Assembly (NCBI GenBank): GCA_025928215.1
Contig: JAICJW010000129.1
Location: 1-10,585, forward strand
Direction of reading: 5' to 3'
Origin: Chloroflexia bacterium
GTDB lineage: Bacteria > Chloroflexota > Chloroflexia > Thermomicrobiales > JALYUS01
Length of the DNA: 10,585 bases
Position numbers and translations under genes: made by a program. The notes beneath the pieces are model-generated. The model made no database searches. It was given only the letters and a program-made list of their open reading frames with translations, and was not told the DNA's origin. How positions within the stretch are numbered: the first letter of the stretch is position 1; each line of letters begins with the position of its first letter. Positions 5,472 through 10,585 of this stretch are shown here, one piece after another.

Positions 5472-6938
5472 ATGGACGTGACCGCAACCGAGCACGACGA
5501 CACGCGGGACAACGCGCGCGAAGGGGAGGACCGGACGAACGACCTGCTCTTTCACTCCCGGCGACTCGTGCGAACCAGCTCCGAGGCGATGCTCAAACCC
5601 TTTGCGACATCCTCCAGTTCCGGCACAAATATTCCCTACCTCGACAGCCTCCGGGGCGTCGCCGTTCTTCTCGTCGTCGTCTTTCATTTCTGGGGCGGTG
5701 CCGGCAAGCCGACCATTCTTCTCCCGGTACCCGGCGGCCACATAGACCTCACGCCTTTGATCGCGTGCGGTTTCGTCGGCGTCAATCTCTTCTTCATTCT
5801 CAGTGGCTTTCTGCTCTCGCAGTATTTTTTCAAGGCCGATTTCCGCGGTCGCCCCCGACCGAGCCTGCGGACGTTTTTTCGCCACCGCTTTTTTCGCATC
5901 GTTCCCGGCTACTATTTCTGCATTTTCCTGCTCGTGCTCTTCCTCTGCCCGGGATTCGTCAACCCGAATCTGGTCTACAGTCATGAGGGCATTCTGGACC
6001 TGGCGCTGCATGCGGTCTTCCTCCAGGACCTGCTTCCGACGGGAGTGGGGCAGTACAATCCTGCCCTCTGGACATTGACCCTGGAAATGCTCTTCTATCT
6101 GTCGCTGCCGTTTGTTATCCCCCTCTTCTTTCGGAACCGCTGGCTGTTCGGGTTGGTCGTCTGCACCGCGCTCTCATATCTCTGGGTTGTCGCGGGCGCG
6201 CACGCGCCGCAGCCATTGATTGACGTGCTGCAAAGCGGATATGCCAGAGTCTTTCACCAGACGAAGTACCCGAATACGGTCAACGAGTACGCGGTCCGGG
6301 TCATTCTCGATCATCAGTTGCCGTCGTATTATTTCCAGTTCTGCTTCGGGATCGTCGTTGCCAATTTCTATACCAGAGTGCAGATGCAGTACCAGGTGCG
6401 GCGGTGGCTGCGCGTCGTGACGAGCACTTGGGCGGGCCTGCTCTACCTCGTCACGGGCACTGCTCTCGTCCTGTGGTCCATGCATAATCTCGGAGAATCG
6501 TTCATTACGGGGAAATTCATCGCCTATCCATCCTTTGCGGAGAGTCCGATGACCCTCGGTTTCACCCTTATGCTCGCCGGCCTCCTCTGGTCAGGGGCAT
6601 GGATTAAGTCGGTGGCCAGCTTCGCCCCACTGCGGCTAATCGGCATTATCAGCTACTCGATCTATCTCTGGCATTTGCCGGTTCTGTTTGTGACGCTTAA
6701 TTTGCCGGCTGTGGCGGCCGCTACCACTGCGGGGGAAAAATACCGCTCGATCATGTGGCACGCCTCGTTGATGACGCTGGCCGTGAGTATCCTCTTCTAC
6801 CTGACAATCGAGAAGCCGTTCATCCTCCTCGGGCGGAAACCTTCAGGGACAGCGGTTCCCCGGCAATTCTCCCCGGCTGGTATCAGCCCGATCCCCGCGT
6901 TGCCCGTCGAGGCGGAGCGTGCGACGGCCCACGACTGA
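5472..6938 (+). CDS. Membrane O-acyltransferase, acyltransferase 3 (OafA/YrhL) family
   Basis: This 488-residue integral membrane protein is of the acyltransferase-3 family. These enzymes move acyl groups, usually acetyl, onto sugars of O-antigens, capsules, peptidoglycan or antibiotics. After a hydrophilic N-terminal tail of about 52 residues the family opens with PYLDSLRGVAVLLVVVFHF, giving the catalytic R61-x10-H72 pair. Further marks are GVNLFFILSGFLL, FFRHRFFRIVPGYY, ALWTLTLEMLFYLSLPF, SYSIYLWHLPVLF and the terminal EKPFILLG. About ten hydrophobic segments are visible, as usual. The C-terminus lacks the SGNH hydrolase domain of the longer members. ATG 5472 is chosen because GGAGAGGG directly precedes it; a later ATG at residue 40 has only a badly spaced GAGG. 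Neighbouring genes for a nucleotide-sugar dehydratase and a methyltransferase suggest a surface glycan substrate, which is inference. Confidence 0.93.
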   Translation: MDVTATEHDDTRDNAREGEDRTNDLLFHSRRLVRTSSEAMLKPFATSSSSGTNIPYLDSLRGVAVLLVVVFHFWGGAGKPTILLPVPGGHIDLTPLIACGFVGVNLFFILSGFLLSQYFFKADFRGRPRPSLRTFFRHRFFRIVPGYYFCIFLLVLFLCPGFVNPNLVYSHEGILDLALHAVFLQDLLPTGVGQYNPALWTLTLEMLFYLSLPFVIPLFFRNRWLFGLVVCTALSYLWVVAGAHAPQPLIDVLQSGYARVFHQTKYPNTVNEYAVRVILDHQLPSYYFQFCFGIVVANFYTRVQMQYQVRRWLRVVTSTWAGLLYLVTGTALVLWSMHNLGESFITGKFIAYPSFAESPMTLGFTLMLAGLLWSGAWIKSVASFAPLRLIGIISYSIYLWHLPVLFVTLNLPAVAAATTAGEKYRSIMWHASLMTLAVSILFYLTIEKPFILLGRKPSGTAVPRQFSPAGISPIPALPVEAERATAHD

Positions 6939-6999
6939 CGACAGGGGCCGGCGATCTGTTTGATTTTTCGCCCCCCTTCGTCCATACTCTTCCAGAGTT

Positions 7000-7005
7000 T
7001 ATAAT
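7000..7005 (+). promoter_or_regulatory. Perfect -10 box TATAAT before the Tat-type exported protein gene
   Basis: TATAAT at 7000-7005 is an exact -10 consensus, 42 nt before the start codon at 7047. The sequence 17-18 nt upstream (around 6976-6982, CTTCGTC) is a poor -35 box, so an activator or an alternative sigma factor may be involved. The 61 bases between the acyltransferase stop and this box include TTTTT at 6964-6968 after a weak ACAG/CTGT pairing, not a convincing terminator. Confidence 0.55.
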
Positions 7006-7046
7006 CGTTGGTCGTAGAGGAATCTTGGGTCAAATGGAGGCATGCG

Positions 7047-8354
7047 TTGAGCAATCAGCAGCAGCAACAGAGCGCCGAACCGGATGGATCGGACGAGGGG
7101 CGTAAGCCCGTCAGGCGGAGGGGACTGATCGCCGGGGCGGCGACGCTCATGGCGATGATGATCGCGGAGGGGACGGCTGCCGCGGCGACGCCGACGCCGA
7201 AGGCCCCTGGTGGCCCCGTCGTCATTGACGGGCAGAACACCGGCTCCGGAACGACGTATCTGTATAGCCCGGGCGATTACGTCTTCGCGGCCTTGTCGCA
7301 GAACACAGCGGGCGGATACCCGACCGGCCTCGCCGGGGTCGCGCGCGTGCCGACCGGCGTCGGCGTGAAGGGCGCCGGATTCAAGCACGGCGTGCAAGGG
7401 CTGATTGACAGCGGCCAGAACCAGCCGGACCAGATCGCGGTTCAGGGGGCCAGCTACGGCACCGGCCTCCATACCGAAGGGGTGCAAGGGCTGATCGTCG
7501 GTACCACGCCACCCAATTACGCGACGCCCGCGGACAACTCAATCGCCATCGAGGGGACGAATTACAGCACCGGCAACGGGGTGACCGGTATCCTCGGCAC
7601 GATCGCGAATGATCCAACGAGTTCCGCTTCCGCCTCCACGGCGATCAGCGGGATCAACTACGCGACGACCGGCACGACCGTCGGTATCTATGGGCAATCC
7701 GTCAACGGAAACGGGATATGGGGGAACTCAACAAACGGCCCCGGTCTGGTTGGCTGGTCCGTTACGAATCACGGTATTGTCGGCAAGACGAGTGCGACCG
7801 ATGGGGCGCACGCGGCGCTGTTCGGCTATACCGCTCAGCAGACCGCCATCGCCGTGCAGGGGACGGGCGCGGTAGCCGGCTCCTATGCCGCGGTTTTCAA
7901 CGGGACGACCGTTGTCAAGGGGCAGTTTATTAATCAAACGAGCGCCCCGACCACTGCGGTTCCCCATGCGGACGGCACGCAGCGCCTCGTATACGGCGTG
8001 CATTCCCCCGAACCGTGGCTCGAAGATTTCGGGACCGGAACGTTGGTCAACGGCCAGACGAATGTGGCGATCTCTCCCGACTTCAGAGATGTCGCGGATA
8101 TGAGTGCGTATCACGTCTTCCTCACGGAATATGACGATCACCACGACCTCTTCGTCACGAACCGGACGTCAACCGGATTCGAAGTGCATGCAAAGGACGC
8201 GTCGGCGGCGAGCGGAACGTTTTCCTATCGGATCGTTGCGACGCGAGCGGACGGGGAATCCGAGCGGTTCACATTGTTCCAGGCACCCGAAGACCTCGCG
8301 GAACCGGACAGCGCCGCGCCTTTCACGGCTCGCCCCCGCGCGCCCGTGATGTGA
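7047..8354 (+). CDS. Tat-type exported repeat protein with C-terminal surface domain
   Basis: This 435-residue protein probably starts at TTG 7047, since GGAGG (7036-7040) lies 6 nt upstream. An upstream in-frame TTG at 7008 lies only 2 nt after the -10 box and is unlikely. After a polar Gln-rich tail come R23-R24-R25-G-L-I-A and a hydrophobic run ending in AAAA, which is a twin-arginine-type signal. Residues about 50-300 are Gly/Thr/Asn-rich, with repeats such as IAVQGASYGTG, IAIEGTNYSTG, TAISGINYATTG and GVQGLI, like a beta-helix or fibre. From residue 307 (HADGTQRLVYGV, SPEPWLEDFGTGTLVNG, YHVFLTEYDDHHDLFVTNR, FEVHAKD, FSYRIVATRADGESERF) lies a domain I recognise from many Chloroflexota and actinobacterial exported proteins of unknown role. 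Phage tail-fibre-like repeats are an alternative reading, but no phage genes are near. Two hairpins follow the stop. Confidence 0.85.
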   Translation: MSNQQQQQSAEPDGSDEGRKPVRRRGLIAGAATLMAMMIAEGTAAAATPTPKAPGGPVVIDGQNTGSGTTYLYSPGDYVFAALSQNTAGGYPTGLAGVARVPTGVGVKGAGFKHGVQGLIDSGQNQPDQIAVQGASYGTGLHTEGVQGLIVGTTPPNYATPADNSIAIEGTNYSTGNGVTGILGTIANDPTSSASASTAISGINYATTGTTVGIYGQSVNGNGIWGNSTNGPGLVGWSVTNHGIVGKTSATDGAHAALFGYTAQQTAIAVQGTGAVAGSYAAVFNGTTVVKGQFINQTSAPTTAVPHADGTQRLVYGVHSPEPWLEDFGTGTLVNGQTNVAISPDFRDVADMSAYHVFLTEYDDHHDLFVTNRTSTGFEVHAKDASAASGTFSYRIVATRADGESERFTLFQAPEDLAEPDSAAPFTARPRAPVM

Positions 8355-8361
8355 TAGAGCC

Positions 8362-8379
8362 GGCCCACTGGCGTGGGCC
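8362..8379 (+). terminator. First hairpin after the Tat-type protein gene
   Basis: GGCCCAC (8362-8368), loop TGGC, GTGGGCC (8373-8379) forms a perfect 7-bp stem 7 nt after the stop codon. Only TT follows, so alone it would be weak. It precedes the stronger hairpin at 8399 and may protect the 3' end of the RNA. Confidence 0.55.
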
Positions 8380-8398
8380 TTCAATGTCGCAATAACGG

Positions 8399-8426
8399 GG
8401 GACCCCACGGCTGTGGGGTCCCTTTT
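8399..8426 (+). terminator. Intrinsic terminator
   Basis: GGGACCCCAC (8399-8408), loop GGCT, GTGGGGTCCC (8413-8422) is a perfect 10-bp stem followed by TTTT (8423-8426), the standard layout of a rho-independent terminator for the Tat-type protein gene. The convergent methyltransferase gene ends at 8457, so the stem could also stop minus-strand RNA, although on that strand no T-run follows. Confidence 0.88.
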
Positions 8427-8456
8427 CAGCAGCATTCTTTTGCGAAACGGCAGAGA

Positions 8457-9680
8457 CTACGTGCGGCGCTTCCCGCGGCCCAAACGCTTCGCCGCGACGC
8501 TCTGGACGCGCCGCGCGATACGCACCGGCGGCAGCGCCTCAATACGCCGGGCGGCGGCGGCGTAGGCAGCGATTTCATTGCTTTTTGCGAGGATATCCGC
8601 ATTCTTTGCCGGTATCACCTCACCCTCCAGCCAGCGCAGACGTTCCTGCGCCTGCTGGAGCGCGGATTCGGCGGCTGACGCTCGCTGCGCCGCCTGTGAT
8701 GCTCTTTCCTCCGCCTGCCATGCCCGGGTGTTTGCCTTCCAGACGCGCGTTTCCATACCGATCAGATGGAGCGTCTTCCGCGCGAGCGCGACCGACTCTT
8801 CTTCAGATGGCGGCATTACCTGATCCGCGGTAAGCGCCGGCGGTGATTGATCCACCGGGGCGTTCGCCGCGGGGATCGAGGCGTCCGTGCGCCGCAGGAT
8901 GAAGATGGACTCCCATGAGTCCGCGAGCGGCGGTGCTGCCTCGACGACGACGAACGGGAAGTGCAACGCATCCTTTAAGTAGCCAAGCAAGGCAAGAAAG
9001 GAGTGATGCGTGAAAACATGGAAGTGGATCGAGTAGTCAATTTCGATGAGATGGTTGATCTCGGCGAGGCGCTGTTCCTCGGATGGCAGCGCGCGGGCTT
9101 CCGCCGGATACGGGCTCGAATCGTCGTCCGAATCAACGAATTCCATGTTGATCAGATCGTGCCACTCCGCGAAGTGGGCGCGATCCCGCTGGATGCGCTC
9201 GGCGGGATCACTGCGGTAATCCTCAAGAAGATGGGCAAGGGTTGTCACCGGGCGGTTCGCATCCCACCCCACGCGCTTGTCCGGCATCGCGAAATAGACC
9301 ACGCCGCCGGGTCGCAGCTTCGCGAGCCAGTGGCGGAGTGAACCGATCGGATCGCGCGTATGCTCGATCATGTGGTTCGCGATGACGAAATCAAGCGAAC
9401 TATCCGGAATCGTCCCCAGGACTTCACCATCGTCCACAATGTCCACGGGTACGAGGGAGAGCGTATCGAGCGTCGGATATTGCTCCCGTAAGCCAGGGAC
9501 ATCGAAGCGATCTACATAGCGGATCCGCGTCACGTGCGCTCCGCTGAGGTCGAGCGGGTCATGCAGCGCGCCGATCTCGATACCATCCCCATGCAAATGA
9601 CGGACGAGGGTACGGCGGCGGCGGTGATAATCTGGCGTTTCTGTTTCTGGCTCGGTTTGTGGCGCTACTTCCATAATCAT
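8457..9680 (-). CDS. SAM-dependent methyltransferase with C-terminal coiled coil
   Basis: This 407-residue protein has a class I methyltransferase domain (about residues 20-260). Motif I appears as GIEIGALHDPL (33-43), the acidic residue after strand 2 is probably D57, and the typical SLDFVIANHMIEH (95-107) is followed by WLAKLRPGGVVYFAMPDKR. This type is common among sugar- and glycan-linked methyltransferases. A Pro/Ala-rich stretch follows, then about 90 residues (294-385) rich in Ala, Glu, Gln and Arg in a heptad-like pattern, probably a coiled coil, ending in a strongly basic tail (KRLGRGKRRT). ATG 9680 is taken as start; a second in-frame ATG lies at 9674. No Shine-Dalgarno precedes either, but a strong promoter places the RNA start at or next to ATG 9680, so leaderless translation is likely. 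The acceptor is unknown; glycan end modification is an inference from the domain layout and neighbours. Confidence 0.88.
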   Translation of the reverse strand: MIMEVAPQTEPETETPDYHRRRRTLVRHLHGDGIEIGALHDPLDLSGAHVTRIRYVDRFDVPGLREQYPTLDTLSLVPVDIVDDGEVLGTIPDSSLDFVIANHMIEHTRDPIGSLRHWLAKLRPGGVVYFAMPDKRVGWDANRPVTTLAHLLEDYRSDPAERIQRDRAHFAEWHDLINMEFVDSDDDSSPYPAEARALPSEEQRLAEINHLIEIDYSIHFHVFTHHSFLALLGYLKDALHFPFVVVEAAPPLADSWESIFILRRTDASIPAANAPVDQSPPALTADQVMPPSEEESVALARKTLHLIGMETRVWKANTRAWQAEERASQAAQRASAAESALQQAQERLRWLEGEVIPAKNADILAKSNEIAAYAAAARRIEALPPVRIARRVQSVAAKRLGRGKRRT

Positions 9681-9687
9681 GGCGCGT

Positions 9688-9717
9688 AGTATACCGAAGG
9701 CGATTTCATGGCGTCAA
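9688..9717 (-). promoter_or_regulatory. Sigma-70 promoter giving a leaderless methyltransferase mRNA
   Basis: Read on the minus strand, TTGACG (9717-9712) is a 5/6 -35 match, followed by an 18-nt spacer and TATACT (9693-9688), a 5/6 -10 match. Only 7 nt separate the -10 box from ATG 9680, so transcription should begin on or one base before the start codon. The lack of any Shine-Dalgarno in front of this gene, in contrast to its neighbours, fits that reading. Confidence 0.75.
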
Positions 9718-9747
9718 CATGACGCAACGCCCGTTCGCGGGGCGTCA
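9711..9747. promoter_or_regulatory. Operator-like cluster of GCGTCA half-sites over the -35 box
   Basis: GCGTCA (9711-9716), ACA, TGACGC (9720-9725) is a perfect palindrome that covers the -35 box of the methyltransferase promoter. A third copy, GCGTCA (9742-9747), lies just upstream in direct orientation to the first, and ACGCCC/GGGCGT (9727-9732 and 9740-9745) pair between them. This layout suits a repressor or activator that competes with RNA polymerase. The protein that would bind is unknown. Confidence 0.45.
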
Positions 9748-9785
9748 TATCTATCGCCAGATGGCGGGCGATCACGGCTGCCAAC

Positions 9786-9828
9786 GCAGAGGCACCCACG
9801 GACGATCAGTGTCCGTGGGTGCCTCTGC
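9786..9828. terminator. 18-bp perfect hairpin downstream of the fibronectin-repeat gene
   Basis: GCAGAGGCACCCACGGAC (9786-9803) and its exact reverse complement (9811-9828) flank a 7-nt loop. It lies 53 nt after the stop of the minus-strand repeat gene and about 70 nt before the methyltransferase promoter, the place for a terminator. No T-run follows on either strand, so it would be a T-less GC-rich terminator or an RNA-stabilising stem. Single-copy symmetry also leaves open a dimer-binding site or a repeat family, which a genome search would show. Confidence 0.6.
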
Positions 9829-9881
9829 TGCGCGCTGCTACGGCGGGAAGCGCTCGCCACGCTCCCCGCCGCCCTGTTCTG

Positions 9882-10585
9882 CTAGCTTGCCTGGCCGCAG
9901 GCCCAGGTCGCGGTGTACGCCGAGGCACCGGCGTAGTTGTACGCCGCCACCTTGATGCAGGCATACTGCCCCGTCGTCATCCCCGTCTGCGTATACGTCG
10001 TCACGTTCTGCCCCAATGCCTGCGGGTTGCCGCCGTTGGTCAGGGCGATGTAGGAGTAGGGATCGTGGTTCGTCCAGGTGAAACTGACCGAGCCGACATG
10101 GGTGGTGGCGACGGGCAGGGTGGGGGTGGTGGGCAGGGAGTAGCCACACGCTGCCCCCGACCAGCCCGAGGCATGCAAGGCGTTGTACGCCTCGACGGCG
10201 ATGCAGGCATAGTAGCCCGAGGCGACCGCCGTCTTGGTGAAACTCGTCGCGTTGGTGCCGAGCAGGCTGATCGTCGTGTAGTCACTGACGGCGATCTGGG
10301 AGACGGAGTCGTAGTTGCTCCAGCCGAAACTGACCGAACTGGTGGTGGCGCCGGTGGTGTGGGGGTTGTAGGGGATGATCGGCGTGGTCAGGCCGAAGAC
10401 GAAGGGGGTGAAGGGGGAGGGATGGTTGATGTCATGGAAGGCGGCGATGCTGATGCCGGCATAGCCGCCATAGGGGACGCCGTACTTGGTGTAGGAGGTG
10501 GTACCGGCGGCGAGGCCGAAGGTGGTGGAGCCGTCATTGACGGCGATGTAGGCGGTGGGATCGGGATTGGACCAGGTCCAGGTGA
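9882..10585 (-). CDS. C-terminal part of a fibronectin-type repeat protein (cut by window edge)
   Basis: The frame is open from the right edge of the window to TAG 9884-9882, giving 233 visible residues and no start. The protein consists of tandem beta-sandwich repeats of about 82-84 residues. Their heads are SVSFTWTNHDPYSYIAL, SVSFGWSNYDSVSQIAV and, cut by the edge, TWTWSNPDPTAYIAV. Each repeat ends in a strand of the type YYACIAVEAYN. The pattern resembles fibronectin type III or Ig-like modules. The last two repeats each carry two cysteines (YACI and, later, AACG or WACG), suggesting one disulfide per module and export from the cell; the first visible repeat has none. Coding-strand third positions are strongly biased to C, so the plus strand is rich in G runs. 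Role unknown; adhesion or carbohydrate binding is a guess. The 5' part lies beyond the window. Confidence 0.82.
   Translation of the reverse strand, partial: TWTWSNPDPTAYIAVNDGSTTFGLAAGTTSYTKYGVPYGGYAGISIAAFHDINHPSPFTPFVFGLTTPIIPYNPHTTGATTSSVSFGWSNYDSVSQIAVSDYTTISLLGTNATSFTKTAVASGYYACIAVEAYNALHASGWSGAACGYSLPTTPTLPVATTHVGSVSFTWTNHDPYSYIALTNGGNPQALGQNVTTYTQTGMTTGQYACIKVAAYNYAGASAYTATWACGQAS
10113..10138 (+). other. G-quadruplex-type motif inside the repeat gene
   Basis: Runs of GGG at 10113-10115, 10118-10120, 10122-10126, 10131-10133 and 10136-10138 are separated by loops of 2, 1, 4 and 2 nt, which meets the usual quadruplex pattern. It lies on the non-coding strand over the Pro/Thr linker between two repeats, so it may be only a by-product of CCC and ACC codons. 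Confidence 0.5.

Noticed and set aside
5426..5986. Plus-strand frame starting at ATG 5426 ahead of the acyltransferase
   Set aside because: It is in a different frame, Arg-rich, and overlaps the clear acyltransferase; it is probably not an upstream leader peptide, as it does not end near 5472.
7008..7046. TTG 7008 as start of the Tat-type exported protein
   Set aside because: It begins 2 nt after the -10 box TATAAT, so it would not be in the transcript from that promoter; TTG 7047 has GGAGG 6 nt upstream.
7381..7500. CRISPR-like or tandem repeat array
   Set aside because: The 14-nt identity at 90-nt spacing is in frame and reflects repeated protein motifs within one coding sequence, with only two close copies and no spacers.
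9003..9341. Plus-strand open frame of 112 codons opposite the methyltransferase
   Set aside because: It lies wholly inside the methyltransferase gene on the other strand and shows no domain of its own.

Overview
The window is GC-rich (roughly 60 % or more by eye) bacterial DNA with good Shine-Dalgarno sites. It looks chromosomal: there is no transposase, integrase, CRISPR, tRNA or rRNA. The mix of genes suggests a Chloroflexota (Thermomicrobia-like) or related Gram-positive-type bacterium. These genes are a polyphosphate glucokinase, lipobox and Tat-type exported proteins, repeat-rich surface proteins whose C-terminal domain I recognise from Chloroflexota and Actinobacteria, and an OafA-type acyltransferase. 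The phylum call is an inference from family distribution, not something read directly from the DNA.

Layout. Positions 1-324 are a relatively AT-rich non-coding leader with two imperfect palindromes. Next come: an unusual fusion of an XRE-type helix-turn-helix domain to a complete GDP-mannose 4,6-dehydratase (325-1542, +); convergently, a small MazG/YpjD-like nucleotide pyrophosphohydrolase (1554-1910, -); a divergent promoter region (1911-2079); polyphosphate glucokinase (2080-2850, +), overlapping by 8 nt a membrane-anchored Ig-like protein (2843-3427, +); a lipoprotein (3521-4069, +) and a secreted protein (4227-5318, +) that share a 92-residue C-terminal domain; a membrane O-acyltransferase (5472-6938, +); a Tat-type exported repeat protein with a TTG start (7047-8354, +), followed by two hairpins, the second a textbook terminator; a minus-strand SAM methyltransferase with a C-terminal coiled coil (8457-9680), apparently expressed from a leaderless promoter; an 18-bp perfect hairpin; and the 3' end of a minus-strand gene of fibronectin-type repeats that runs off the right edge (9882-10585).

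Common theme. Most of the region concerns the cell envelope. GDP-mannose dehydratase supplies GDP-4-keto-6-deoxymannose for deoxyhexoses in surface glycans. The acyltransferase and the methyltransferase are plausible glycan modifiers. Five genes encode exported or surface-anchored proteins. The polyphosphate glucokinase feeds glucose-6-phosphate into the hexose-phosphate pool. The most unusual items are the HTH-dehydratase fusion, the tandem pair of exported proteins with a shared C-x6-C domain, and the leaderless methyltransferase promoter whose -35 box lies in a palindrome.
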